Part shown: positions 42,601 to 52,224 of the stretch, piece by piece | How positions within the stretch are numbered: position 1 is the first letter of the stretch | Layout: each line of letters starts with the position of its first letter | Assembly (NCBI GenBank): GCA_038225555.1 | Contig: JBBRRB010000018.1 | Span: 1-64,000, forward strand | Length of the DNA stretch: 64,000 nucleotides | DNA from: JANXQZ01 sp038225555 | GTDB lineage: Bacteria; Acidobacteriota; Terriglobia; Bryobacterales; Bryobacteraceae | Reading direction: 5' to 3' | Translations under genes and position numbers: made by a program | The notes under the pieces: generated by a model | What the model was told of the DNA's origin: nothing | Seen by the model: only the letters and a program-made list of their open reading frames with translations | Databases searched by the model: none

Positions 42601-45306
42601 CTAGCGCAACTGTGGATTCTTCGGCAAGCTAATCATGTTCGCGAAGATCCTGTACGCGCCCGGCACGCCTTCGGGCAGTTGCCGATAGAAGGCATAAGCG
42701 TTGTAAACATACACGCCCTTTCCGTACTTCGCGTACAAGAGTCCGCCCTTCTGCGGATCCTGCCCCTCATCGTGGGTTTCCAGCAGAGCTTCATATTGCG
42801 CGTCCCAGGATTTCATCCACTTCGAACCGCGCTCCTCCACCCAGCCCTCAAAATCTCGTTCCGTAATTTTGTTCGGCCAATTGAATATTGGGTTCGATGG
42901 ATTCAGGATTTGCACCTTCGATACTTCGTCGGTCACTTCTTCGGGATTCGATCCCATTACGTACGGAAACGGGCCATAGTTGCGGTCGAATTCGGGAGTG
43001 TTGTATTGAACGATGACAACGCCGCCGTTCTTCACGTAGTCTAGAATGCGGTTATTGTACGTTCGCAAATCCTGGCGGGCCGCGTAGGTGCGGACTCCTA
43101 GCAGAAGCACGTCGTATTTGCTCAGATCGCCGGTGGCAATGTCTGCCGGACCCACGAAGTTTACTTTCACCCCTAAGTGTTCCAGCGATGACGGAACGTC
43201 GTCGCCGCTGCCCATGACGTAGCCGATCTTGAGGCCAGCGGCGATTTTCACATCCACGCCAGAGAGAGCATACGTGGCTGGCCGATACAGGAACTGCGAT
43301 CGCAACCCTGAGTAGCCGGTGGTCTCGTAGCCCTCGCTATAGCTCCGTCCGTTGTACTCCGACACAGCGGTAATCTGGTATTGCTTCTCCGCGAGATTCG
43401 CTGGCGTAACCTGAAACGTTACGGACTGGTCTTGGCCATCGTCAGAGGTGGCAAACGGAGCTGACGCGGGCTGCGACGTCCAACCCGACGGAATTTGGAG
43501 GCGAACAATTCCTTTCGCCGGCCCTTTCACGTTGCTGTGAACCACCGCCGTCACCGGGAAGGATTTTTCATTTAGCGGGACCACGCCAGCGCGCGGCGAA
43601 ATGGCCACGCCAATCGCGGGAGCAGCCACCAGGGGTTCGAACACGGTCCCCTCGCCGGTGACGCGCTTTACTGACATGACGTACTGGCCGATGCGAATAG
43701 GTGCGCTCTCATATTCGAAATCCGCCCAGGCGGCTAGCGGGTAAGGCGCCAAGGGCCGATTCAGGAAGCGCTCGTCAGCGAGGCTATAGTACGACTGCTC
43801 GATATCCGGTCGGATGAAATAGGGACGCGTGAAGGTGGCGTTGTTCGGGACGTTCACCGTGAAGCGCGTTTCGATCGGTTTTGCGTTTGAAATGGCGATG
43901 GCTTGGTTGGGAGCGGCCGGAGTTACGGACCAGGGCTGCTTCTGCTGATAAGATTCGACGCTCGTGCGCACTAGAGTTGCACCAGCCGCGCTTTGATTTA
44001 CGACGTGAACTTTGACCCCGAAGCTCTGTCCGGGGATGGCCACGCGGAAGGTTTCAGGATCTCCGAAGAACATCGCCATGCGGGGATTGGGTTCCGCAGC
44101 GGGGGCGACCGTCGCGGTCAACGCAAGCCCGAGCGCCTGCGCCAGCCCGTTGTTGAATTGCACTCGCTTGATCTCGAGCTCATGGCGGATGTTGTATTTC
44201 TCCTCTGCCGAAAGCGCGCTCTTCTCGACTTGCTCCATAAGCGCGATCGTATGCTTCAGACCCGTGGCCAGAGCAGGCGCAGCAAGCTCAGGTTGTGGGG
44301 CGGAAAACTTCGCCATTGCCTCTTCCACTGCGGCGTTGATCCCGCGCAAGCCTTCCTTCAAAAAACCAGTGTCGCCCGCCTTTGCTAGAGTGGCGATACC
44401 GAGTAAGGAGACGTCAATCCCGTCGAAGAACGTTTCTTCCTTTTCGGCTGATTTCACGTTCGAACCGAAGCGGTGGTAAGCGCTCATTACTTGCCCGGCT
44501 TTCGGAATATTAGCGCCTCCGTTTTGCGATTTTTGAAACCCCAGGCCCTCTCGCGAGATCTGGACGTAAGACATCCCGAGCACGGGATCGTAGGTTCCCT
44601 CGGGAACTTCCAAATTTGTGGAGAGTGTGTTGCCGCCTCGTGCGAAAGGAGTGCGGGCATAGTCCTTCATGGGCGTCCAGGGTTTAAGACCGGCCTGGAT
44701 TTGATCTGGAAAGACGTTTGGATCACCAGCAGCTTTGAAGACTTCTTGCGCCATCGCTCCGGCCGTCTGGTGGTTGCCATGTCCGTCGCTCGGCCCGCCG
44801 ACGAATACCGAAGTGATCACGAGCGGGCGGACCGTCCGGACCACCCGAACTACGTCGTACAGCACGCGGTCCTGAGTCCATTTCCCGATCGACTCGGCCT
44901 TCGTCTTGGAAAAACCGTAATCGATCACGCGGGTCCAATACTGATCCACGCCGTAATACCGTCCAGCGGAGAGCAGCTCCATCGTTCTCACGAGTCCGAG
45001 AGCGTCGAAGTAATCGGGCGACATCACGTTCGCTCCGCCCTCGCCTCGATTGAGAGTCAGCAAGGTTACGTGCGTACCGCGCCCGCGACTCTCGTATGCA
45101 AGCATGCCGCCATCCTCGTCATCAGGATGCGCGGTGATCATGATCAGGCTAGCGCGCGTGTGAAGCTTTTTAAGGCTCTGCCACAGCGCCGCCGACCCAC
45201 GATTGGCCGGAATCTCTTGAACGACGGAAGCGGGCTCGATCACGGTCGCGTAAGGGGTCTGCCCGCAGGCGCAGGCCGCAATCGTCAGTAGGATCGGCAA
45301 CTTCAT
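42601..45306 (-). CDS. Secreted PIG-L/LmbE-family deacetylase with C-terminal GATase-like domain
   Basis: A 901-residue exported protein. The signal sequence MKLPILLTIAACACGQ may include a lipobox (IAAC). The PIG-L deacetylase domain has MITAHPDDEDGGMLAY (zinc His60, Asp62/63) and GGPSDGHGNHQTAG (His176, His179). A middle beta-sandwich-rich region (about 380-650) resembles NEW3-type or carbohydrate-binding domains. The last 230 residues resemble a class-I glutamine-amidotransferase/ThuA-like fold (YDVLLLGVRTYAARQDLR, GGVVIVQYNTPE). PIG-L enzymes remove N-acetyl groups from sugars, so deacetylation of an extracellular amino-sugar is inferred. Confidence 0.87.
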   Translation of the reverse strand: MKLPILLTIAACACGQTPYATVIEPASVVQEIPANRGSAALWQSLKKLHTRASLIMITAHPDDEDGGMLAYESRGRGTHVTLLTLNRGEGGANVMSPDYFDALGLVRTMELLSAGRYYGVDQYWTRVIDYGFSKTKAESIGKWTQDRVLYDVVRVVRTVRPLVITSVFVGGPSDGHGNHQTAGAMAQEVFKAAGDPNVFPDQIQAGLKPWTPMKDYARTPFARGGNTLSTNLEVPEGTYDPVLGMSYVQISREGLGFQKSQNGGANIPKAGQVMSAYHRFGSNVKSAEKEETFFDGIDVSLLGIATLAKAGDTGFLKEGLRGINAAVEEAMAKFSAPQPELAAPALATGLKHTIALMEQVEKSALSAEEKYNIRHELEIKRVQFNNGLAQALGLALTATVAPAAEPNPRMAMFFGDPETFRVAIPGQSFGVKVHVVNQSAAGATLVRTSVESYQQKQPWSVTPAAPNQAIAISNAKPIETRFTVNVPNNATFTRPYFIRPDIEQSYYSLADERFLNRPLAPYPLAAWADFEYESAPIRIGQYVMSVKRVTGEGTVFEPLVAAPAIGVAISPRAGVVPLNEKSFPVTAVVHSNVKGPAKGIVRLQIPSGWTSQPASAPFATSDDGQDQSVTFQVTPANLAEKQYQITAVSEYNGRSYSEGYETTGYSGLRSQFLYRPATYALSGVDVKIAAGLKIGYVMGSGDDVPSSLEHLGVKVNFVGPADIATGDLSKYDVLLLGVRTYAARQDLRTYNNRILDYVKNGGVVIVQYNTPEFDRNYGPFPYVMGSNPEEVTDEVSKVQILNPSNPIFNWPNKITERDFEGWVEERGSKWMKSWDAQYEALLETHDEGQDPQKGGLLYAKYGKGVYVYNAYAFYRQLPEGVPGAYRIFANMISLPKNPQLR

Positions 45307-45315
45307 GATCGCCAG

Positions 45316-48300
45316 CTAAAAATACAGTTTCAACGCGAACTGGATTTCGCGGGGATCGGTCACCGTATTAAAAATCTTCCCGAACGATCCAATAGATGCA
45401 GGTGAAATGCTCGCGCTTGGATTGGTGAAATTCGGATGATTGAAGGCGTTGAAGAACTCGCTTCGAAACTCGATTTTCCAGCGCTCAGTCACGGCGAACT
45501 GCTTAAACAAGCTCAGGTCCACATTCTCCAATCCAGGCCCGTGAAACGCGCGCGGCGCGCAGGTTCCAAACGTGCCCGCAGCCGGAATCGCGAAGGCTGC
45601 GGGATTGAGATAGAACCCAGGCGCTCCGCCGCCGACGATCCTGGAAGGATCGGTCGAACTGCCGGCATACGGGTCCGAGATGCAATTGCCGCGATTCTGA
45701 TGACTTCCGCCGGTGGAGCTCTGATCGGGAGCAGTCACCGTAAATGGCGTTCCCGTTTCAAGAGTGACAATGCTATTCAATTGCCATCCGCCGATCATCC
45801 TGCTGGCGAGTCCTCCGTCATTCAGGACCATGCCGCCTTTGCCGATGGGCAAATTCCAGATCGCATTGCCCACGAAGCGATGCCGCACGTCGAACGGCGA
45901 ATTGCTCCGTTCCAAGCTGTAGTTGTAGGCGTTCGCGGGCGTAGAGCCGCCGGTCAAGTTGTCCACATAGTCCGAGAAGTTGTGGCTCCAGGTGTAGCTC
46001 AAGCCGTATGCTACGCCCTTCGAGAAGCGCTTTTTCAACGACACGAGCAGTCCGTTGTAATTGGTATCGCCGTCGTTGGTGGCGTACTCGAGAAACGCGT
46101 GATTGCCGCTAAGGCTATTCACGTTCGTATTGAGGTTGGCGTAAGGGAACACGGTAATGGGTGCTCCAGTGGAACTGAAGCCGGTGACCAGACCCTGATT
46201 GGCGTTGCGGAGGCGATTTTCTTTGCGACCGAAATTGCCCACATACGAAGCATCCAGCACGGTGCTTTGCGACAGCTCGATTTGCGGCCCGAAACTGACT
46301 TGTTGCACATAGGGGGTGCGCTGATTCGGGTCCTGCGCATGGATGGTGGTCTTGGTCAGGTCGAAGTTCGAGGCGCTAAAAGCAGGAAACCCGTTCTTGA
46401 GGATAAACGCGGGCGTGGTGCTTCCGTTCGATTGCGCAAGGGACTGATCCACGTAGTATGGAGGGTTCTCCGCGAGCACACTCTCGGAACCGATCCTCAC
46501 GCCATGCTGATAGAAAATGCCATAGCCGCCGCGAACCACAACCCGCTGAATCGGCTGGTAGCTGAAGCCCAGCCGCGGAGCCCAGTCGTTCTTATCGGGA
46601 TGGACCAGCGAGCGCGCAAACCAGTCACCGCTGTGGGCGGTGACAATTCCACCGCCGTTGGCCGTCGTAAAGTTCGCCACTTGGTTTTGATGGTTGAGGA
46701 GGGGCGAGAAAAGCTCGTAGCGAACGCCGTAGTTGATCGTTAAATTCTTGCGCAAGCGCCAACTATCCTGCGCGAAAAAGCTGTAGCCGAGTTGGTAATT
46801 ATGAACCACCGTCGGCGTGGTAAACGAGGCGGCGCTCACGTCACCCAGCAGGAAATCGGGAACACCCAACCCGCTGTTGCCCGTGTATATGCCGCTTGAC
46901 GTGATCTGTCCCTGCAGGGATTGAGCATCCAGGAAATTATCGCTATTGTGACGGTGCTCAAAACCGAACTTAAAGCTGTGGTCGCCCTTGAGCCAGTTCA
47001 AAGTATCGAGCAATTGCCAGACCTGGGCGATTTGCACCTGAGGACGCCAAGGCGCGGTTCCGAGTCGCTGAAGGCCGCTGATGTTGATCGGCGGGATGCC
47101 GGCATCTTGAGAGCCGGCGGGAATTCCGTTCAGTCCGAACTTTGAAGCGAGCGAGGTTCCCAGTTGCAGTCCGATAGGATCGCTGTGGGCGTAATCACGG
47201 CTGAATCCGCCGCGCACCTCATTGAGCAGCGACTGCGAGATCACGTTCGTCCAGGACAGCGCGAGGGACTTGCCTCGAATGCGATACTGCGTTGCGAAGT
47301 TGCCGTTTCCAGCAGTCGGATCGCTGGTCCATGCGGGATCCTGACGGTCCACCGTGAAGTTGCTGTAGCGGCCGAAGATGCGATTGTTCGCGGTGAGGTT
47401 GTGATCGATTCGAACATCGTAGGACAGAGTGTCGGTCGGGACCGAAGGTTGGTACTGGTAGTTCGGCGCGCCGGTCCAACTTCCCACCACCCCCTGCCGA
47501 GCCACCGCCGACGGCACATTCGGATTAGGGAAAAGCGCCGCTAGATTGACGCCGACCGGATCCAGGCAGCGAGTCGCGATGATATTTCCGGCGAGGCACC
47601 CGCCCTGACCAGCCACTTTCGAATCTTGAAGCACGGGCTTGAGTTCCGTGAGGTTTCCCGTTTTCATCAGCGGCGTGGGAACAGTGGAGAGGACCGAGGT
47701 GGCCTTCCGGCTGGTGAAATCCTGGGCATCGAAGAAGAAAAAGGTCCGGTTCCTCAATATCGGACCGCCGATGGTTCCTCCAAATTGATTCTGGCTGAAG
47801 TGTCCGCGCCCGACGCCGTTCAGGTTGTTGAAAAATGAATTCGAATCGAACTTGCTGTTTCGCACGAACTCCCAAACGTCGCCGTGAAACTCGTTGGAGC
47901 CGCTCTTGATAGAAGCATTGATTACGGCGCCTGCCGAGGTCCCGAACTCCGATGAGTATGTGCGCGTCTGCACGCGAAACTCTTGAAGCGCGTCGGGCGG
48001 AGGCTGCACGGTCTGAACTGATCCCTCTTGCAGGTTAGTGGATCCCGAGTTGTTGTCCACGCCGTCGAGCGAGAAATAATTTTGGGTTTCGAGATTTCCG
48101 TTTGAGCTGAAGCGATCGGGCGCTGTATTGTTCGTATTCGTGAGGTTTTTCTGAATGCCCGGCTCCAGTAAAGCAAGGTCCGCATAGCGCCGCCCGTTCA
48201 GCGGCAGATCCCGAATCTGACGCTCTTGAACTACCCCGCCCACGTCGGTCGTCTGCGTGTTGAGCAGGGGGGTGACGGCTTGGACTTCGACGGTTTGCGT

Positions 48301-48642
48301 CACGTCGCCTACGCTCAGGGTGAAGTCGATGGATGGCCGAGACTGGACGTGAATCTCGACGTTGCTTACAACCTGGGCGGTGAACCCGCTCGATCCCGCT
48401 CGCACCGAATACGTTCCAGCACGCAAGGCGCTGAATTGGTACTCGCCCGCGTCGTTGGTTGCTGTGGAGAGAGGGACATTGGTGGCGATATTAGTGGCCG
48501 TCACCGACGCTCTCGGGATCGCAGCGCCGCTTGAATCCCGGACAGTGCCAATGATGGAACCGGTATCTATCTGCGCGACCGCTGTAATCGCGATTAGAAA
48601 AATGGTGAAGCGTGAAAAACTACTCCCAATTTTGCGAGTCAT
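45316..48642 (-). CDS. Oar-like TonB-dependent receptor with carboxypeptidase-regulatory domain
   Basis: The start is set at the ATG at 48642 (MTRKIGSSFSRF), with AGGA 8 bases upstream; the longer frame from 48768 would overlap the divergent gene. The 1108-residue product has a signal peptide (ending AVAQ), a CarboxypepD_reg domain with GSIIGTVRDSSGAAIPRASV, a plug (REIRDLPLNGR-like ERQIRDLPLNGRRYADL), FSLDGVDNNSG, and a long beta-barrel ending in an aromatic residue (FALKLYF), typical of outer-membrane assembly. Such proteins are abundant in Acidobacteriota and take up or bind large substrates. The ligand is unknown. Confidence 0.9.
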   Translation of the reverse strand: MTRKIGSSFSRFTIFLIAITAVAQIDTGSIIGTVRDSSGAAIPRASVTATNIATNVPLSTATNDAGEYQFSALRAGTYSVRAGSSGFTAQVVSNVEIHVQSRPSIDFTLSVGDVTQTVEVQAVTPLLNTQTTDVGGVVQERQIRDLPLNGRRYADLALLEPGIQKNLTNTNNTAPDRFSSNGNLETQNYFSLDGVDNNSGSTNLQEGSVQTVQPPPDALQEFRVQTRTYSSEFGTSAGAVINASIKSGSNEFHGDVWEFVRNSKFDSNSFFNNLNGVGRGHFSQNQFGGTIGGPILRNRTFFFFDAQDFTSRKATSVLSTVPTPLMKTGNLTELKPVLQDSKVAGQGGCLAGNIIATRCLDPVGVNLAALFPNPNVPSAVARQGVVGSWTGAPNYQYQPSVPTDTLSYDVRIDHNLTANNRIFGRYSNFTVDRQDPAWTSDPTAGNGNFATQYRIRGKSLALSWTNVISQSLLNEVRGGFSRDYAHSDPIGLQLGTSLASKFGLNGIPAGSQDAGIPPINISGLQRLGTAPWRPQVQIAQVWQLLDTLNWLKGDHSFKFGFEHRHNSDNFLDAQSLQGQITSSGIYTGNSGLGVPDFLLGDVSAASFTTPTVVHNYQLGYSFFAQDSWRLRKNLTINYGVRYELFSPLLNHQNQVANFTTANGGGIVTAHSGDWFARSLVHPDKNDWAPRLGFSYQPIQRVVVRGGYGIFYQHGVRIGSESVLAENPPYYVDQSLAQSNGSTTPAFILKNGFPAFSASNFDLTKTTIHAQDPNQRTPYVQQVSFGPQIELSQSTVLDASYVGNFGRKENRLRNANQGLVTGFSSTGAPITVFPYANLNTNVNSLSGNHAFLEYATNDGDTNYNGLLVSLKKRFSKGVAYGLSYTWSHNFSDYVDNLTGGSTPANAYNYSLERSNSPFDVRHRFVGNAIWNLPIGKGGMVLNDGGLASRMIGGWQLNSIVTLETGTPFTVTAPDQSSTGGSHQNRGNCISDPYAGSSTDPSRIVGGGAPGFYLNPAAFAIPAAGTFGTCAPRAFHGPGLENVDLSLFKQFAVTERWKIEFRSEFFNAFNHPNFTNPSASISPASIGSFGKIFNTVTDPREIQFALKLYF

Positions 48643-48690
48643 GCGAGGGTCCTTTCCCGTCATTATATGCCGTCCGAATACACTGTTCTT

Positions 48691-49932
48691 ATGAGAATTT
48701 CTGATATTCGGGCGACCACGGTGACGGTCCCGCTGGAAGCGCCGCTGCGGCATGGGAACGGCTGCCACTGGGGCCGCTTCGTGCGAACCATCGTGGAGGT
48801 TGAAACCGACAATGGAATCATCGGACTAGGCGAGATGGGTGGGGGTGGAGAATCCGCCGAGGCCGCGATTCGTGGACTCAAGAGCTACTTGATCGGCCAC
48901 GATCCGGCCAAGCTCGAAGAGATGCGTTTCCGCATCGCCAATCCCACCGCTTCCCTGTATAACAATCGCACCCAACTGCTGGCCGCCCTTGAATTTGCGT
49001 GCCTGGACATCATCGGACAAGCTTGGGGGGTTCCCGTGCATCAAATTCTAGGCGGCAAACTGCGAGACCGCGTTCCATTCGCCACCTACTGCTTCTGGCG
49101 TTACCCGAATCCTAAGACGGGAGAAGGCGAGGTGCGCACGCCCGATCAGTTGGTGGCCTTCGCTCGATCAATGAAGCAGAAATTTGGATTTACGAGCCAC
49201 AAACAGAAGGGTGGCGTGTTTCACCCCGATTACGAACTCGAAGCGTACCGCGCTCTGGCCGAGGCATTTCCGAGCGAGGGCTCGCGCTTCGATCCCAATG
49301 GGGTTTGGTCTGCCGAGCAGGCCATTCGGTTCGGCCAGGCCATTGAAGATCTGCGCGTGGACTATCTGGAAGATCCCGTGTTCGGAATGAACGGCATGCG
49401 ACGGGTGCGCGAGAAGGTGCGGGTCCCGCTTTCCACCAATACCGTTGTGGTGAACTTCGAACAATTGGCGGCCAATATTCTAAATTTGGCGGTGGACGTG
49501 ATCCTGCTCGACACGACGTTCTGGGGCGGGATTCGGCCTTGTGTCAAGGCTGCCGGCGTGTGCGAAACGTTTCAACTGGGCGTGGCGGTCCACTCCTCGG
49601 GCGAGTTAGGAATTCAGCTCGCCAGCATGCTGCAACTCGGGGCTGTGGTGCCGAATCTCTCGTTTGCCGCCGATGCCCACTATCATCACTTGACGGACGA
49701 CGTTATCGAAGGTGGGCTGATGAAGTACGAGAATGGCTCGATCGCCGTGCCGGAGGCTCCGGGTCTGGGCGTGAAACTCGACCGCGAGAAGGTTCGAGAG
49801 TATAAGGAGCTGTATCGCGAACTCGGCAACTATGCGTATGATCAAGATCCGCTACGGCCCGGCTGGGCGCCGATTCTGCCGAATGATCGGTGGGCTGACC
49901 CGAAAGATGGTCGCGTGCCGAAGCTTATTTAG
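48691..49932 (+). CDS. Enolase-superfamily enzyme, glucarate-dehydratase/mandelate-racemase-like
   Basis: The ATG at 48691 gives 413 residues (MRISDIRATTVTVPLEAP); an in-frame ATG at 48667 adds eight. The capping domain has GNGCHWGRFVRTIVEVETDNGIIGLGE. The barrel has GFTSHKQKGGVFHPDYE with the KxK base, RFDPNGVWSAEQA (first metal Asp), DYLEDPVFGM (second metal Glu), LSTNTVVVNFEQL (third ligand changed) and a distal AVHSSGELGIQLASML. The order fits the glucarate dehydratase/MR subgroups. The expected reaction is abstraction of a proton next to a carboxylate, for example acid-sugar dehydration. Adjacency to an Oar-like receptor suggests sugar-acid catabolism. Confidence 0.83.
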   Translation: MRISDIRATTVTVPLEAPLRHGNGCHWGRFVRTIVEVETDNGIIGLGEMGGGGESAEAAIRGLKSYLIGHDPAKLEEMRFRIANPTASLYNNRTQLLAALEFACLDIIGQAWGVPVHQILGGKLRDRVPFATYCFWRYPNPKTGEGEVRTPDQLVAFARSMKQKFGFTSHKQKGGVFHPDYELEAYRALAEAFPSEGSRFDPNGVWSAEQAIRFGQAIEDLRVDYLEDPVFGMNGMRRVREKVRVPLSTNTVVVNFEQLAANILNLAVDVILLDTTFWGGIRPCVKAAGVCETFQLGVAVHSSGELGIQLASMLQLGAVVPNLSFAADAHYHHLTDDVIEGGLMKYENGSIAVPEAPGLGVKLDREKVREYKELYRELGNYAYDQDPLRPGWAPILPNDRWADPKDGRVPKLI

Positions 49933-49963
49933 GTTTTTTGCAAAACGAACCCAATTCCAGGTG

Positions 49964-50893
49964 CTATGACGGAATCAGGGCTGTCAAGGCTTTTTGGGCT
50001 TCCTGGATGGTTGTGGCTTCGATCAGCGCATCCTCTAACGAGCGGAGTACGGTGACATCGGTCGCCAAGTCGAGAGACTCGGGAACGGCAAGAGAAGGGA
50101 AACGTCTGGTCAGAAGACGTCGGACGAAATCACGGGCTTCGGTGAGCTGACCTTCTTGCAACCCTTCTTGCAACCCTACTTGCACGCCCTGATCCCGAGC
50201 TTCTTGAATTTCGCGTTTCCCCAGTGGCGACAGCGGATAAATCTCTTTAAAAATCTTCTCCATTATTGCGGCATTCATTGGGGCCTCCTCGAAGAATCTC
50301 TCGACTCCCACCTCATCATACTTGATTTTCGCAAAGGTCAAAAACCATCGACGAGCATCCACCGTTCCAACCTGATATATCCGGCGCGCACCCTCAATCA
50401 TTTGTTCCCGATTCGTTCGCAGAAGCGGGAGTGCCGAGAGAAGGTTCGGTTTGTCCAACGCGAGCACTCTCTCAGCGTCGATCTCCCAAAGCTTAACCGT
50501 TCGGAACCGAATCGACATCAAACCCGCGATCTCCAGGGGTGGCAACTCGTCGTAGCTTTTCGGGAGAGTGTCCGAGCTTACCAATACCATCGTGCACCGG
50601 ACCGGCAGACTCCGGTCAAGATGCATCATCAGCGCGTAATCCAGAATTTGTTTGCGGGCGCTATTAGAATACTGGGCCTTGAATTCGAAGATGTCGACTC
50701 GGCTTTCCCCTCCATGTTCGACGAGGAAACCGCAATCCAAAATGATCCTCTTCGATGCGAGTTCTTGAACAATTGGTATGATCGCTGCATTGGGCGGTGG
50801 CGGTTCCGTTTGCAGCAGATAGTACAAGACGCGCGGATCGTCGGCTGCGAGAGATTTCAAGTACCGGTCGTAGGGCTGGGTCATTTCTGCCAA
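49964..50893 (-). CDS. Rpn/PD-(D/E)XK nuclease-family protein (transposase-like)
   Basis: A 309-residue protein with an N-terminal PD-(D/E)XK-like core. After PYDRYLKSLAADDPRVL it shows ILDCGFLVEH, then SRVDIFEFKAQYS with the D...E-x-K catalytic set. The C-terminal half is helical, with repeats (GLQEGLQEG) and the ending RRLLTRRFPSLAVPE typical of Rpn-type recombination-promoting nucleases and DUF4351 proteins. It is a relative of transposase-like nucleases but not a typical IS, as no inverted repeats or target duplication were seen. It may act in DNA rearrangement or phage defence. Confidence 0.75.
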   Translation of the reverse strand: MAEMTQPYDRYLKSLAADDPRVLYYLLQTEPPPPNAAIIPIVQELASKRIILDCGFLVEHGGESRVDIFEFKAQYSNSARKQILDYALMMHLDRSLPVRCTMVLVSSDTLPKSYDELPPLEIAGLMSIRFRTVKLWEIDAERVLALDKPNLLSALPLLRTNREQMIEGARRIYQVGTVDARRWFLTFAKIKYDEVGVERFFEEAPMNAAIMEKIFKEIYPLSPLGKREIQEARDQGVQVGLQEGLQEGQLTEARDFVRRLLTRRFPSLAVPESLDLATDVTVLRSLEDALIEATTIQEAQKALTALIPS

Positions 50894-50898
50894 GCCGG

Positions 50899-52185
50899 CT
50901 ACCTAGCCCGAACAGCCGTATTCAGTGTTCCGTCCCACTTGGCGTCACCTTGCGGCTTGTAGTCTGGAGGAAGCTTTCTCCAATCCTCGCGGGACAAGCC
51001 GTTGCGGTCCCAAACCACCAGTCCGTCACGAACCGTCAGTTCACAGTCAAGCCGCTGAGTTCCTGTCATTTTGGCCCCATATGAGTCAACGAAGCCGAAC
51101 ACTCCATGCTCCAGGCGAAGCACCGCTACATCATCTGGGGAACCAACTCCGAGATTACCCAGATCCTCATGTTTGATCTCCTTCGCGGGATTCCAAGTCG
51201 ACTCCAGAATCACCTTGGTCAGCGGCAGGCCCATATTTAGAAACTTGGACATGACGTTTAGCATGTCCTTCATCCCGGCGTTCATGCTCGAGATATGAAT
51301 ATCGGTCGAGATGGAATCGGGAGTAAAGCCTTGCTTGATTGCGGGAACGGCCTGACGCCACAAGAAGCTGCCCGCACCGTGGCCCGCATCGAAAATCACT
51401 CCACGCTTGCGCGCTTCCAGCAAGTAGGGCATCAGTCTGCCCTTCGCGTCCAGCATCGGCACTGCGAAGAGATACATGTGGGTTGAGATATCGCCCGGGC
51501 GCAGCTTTTTCAGCACCAGATCCTGGTATGGACGCTCAGGCCGGAAGATTCCAAAGTCCACCATTACGGGGATATTGGCTATGGTTGCGGCCTCCACCGC
51601 TCGCTCAACGGGGGTCCATTCGGGTCCGGCATAATGCGCGGTCTTGATGCCAACGATCAAGCCGGGAAATTTCCTGGCCTGTTCGGCTGTCGCGGCCGCG
51701 TCCATATCGGTGACGTCTTGCTCGATGGCTCCGCCGCCCATGCCCTTTCCCACGATGTTTAGAAACGCGACAATCCGAGTCTTCGAGCGGTCAATCACTC
51801 GGTCCTTGAAGTCGGGAAAGTTGCGCCAGCCGGAACTGCCCGCATCCGCTACGGTTGTTACGCCGCTGCGGAAGGTAAACCCGTCGGGATAAATGCTGTT
51901 GTCGCCCGAATAGGCGCCCCGCTGGCCGGTGCCTGCGTAAACATGGACGTGAATATCCACCAAGCCGGGAGTGACGTATAGTCCTCTCGCATCGATAACT
52001 TTCGCCGCCCGCACGGCTGGAATGGCGGGCTCCACTGCCGCTATCTTATGGTCGGCGATGCCAACATCCCGAATGCCGTCGATTCCATTCTTGGGGTCGA
52101 TCACATGACCCCCCTTGATTAGCAGATCGTATTGGGGCTGAGCGAAAGCCGAGTACGCGATTAGAGTGAATAGGACTGTTCTCAC
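50899..52185 (-). CDS. Secreted amidohydrolase/deacetylase-family metallohydrolase
   Basis: The GTG at 52185 gives a good signal peptide (MRTVLFTLIAYSAFA, then QPQYD); the longer frame from 52233 runs into the divergent gene. The 428-residue composite-barrel amidohydrolase has DLLIKGGHVIDPKNG, VTPGLVDIHVHVYAG (HxH metal motif), GVTTVADAGSSG, VGIKTAHYAGP (with a Lys as possible carbamylated bridge), VMVDFGIF, FDAGHGAGSFLW and DSISTDIHISS (Asp). This subfamily resembles dihydroorotase/D-aminoacylase-like and EF_0837-type enzymes; the substrate is not known. It is divergent from the next operon by 39 bp. Confidence 0.85.
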   Translation of the reverse strand: MRTVLFTLIAYSAFAQPQYDLLIKGGHVIDPKNGIDGIRDVGIADHKIAAVEPAIPAVRAAKVIDARGLYVTPGLVDIHVHVYAGTGQRGAYSGDNSIYPDGFTFRSGVTTVADAGSSGWRNFPDFKDRVIDRSKTRIVAFLNIVGKGMGGGAIEQDVTDMDAAATAEQARKFPGLIVGIKTAHYAGPEWTPVERAVEAATIANIPVMVDFGIFRPERPYQDLVLKKLRPGDISTHMYLFAVPMLDAKGRLMPYLLEARKRGVIFDAGHGAGSFLWRQAVPAIKQGFTPDSISTDIHISSMNAGMKDMLNVMSKFLNMGLPLTKVILESTWNPAKEIKHEDLGNLGVGSPDDVAVLRLEHGVFGFVDSYGAKMTGTQRLDCELTVRDGLVVWDRNGLSREDWRKLPPDYKPQGDAKWDGTLNTAVRAR

Positions 52186-52224
52186 TCTCGATAGTCTACT
52201 GGAGTGCTGCCATAATCGAGAAGG

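Noticed and set aside
45436..46743. A 435-codon plus-strand frame opposite the Oar-like receptor
   Set aside because: It lies fully antisense to a well-supported gene and shows no family motif; low-complexity Ala/Arg/Glu translation.
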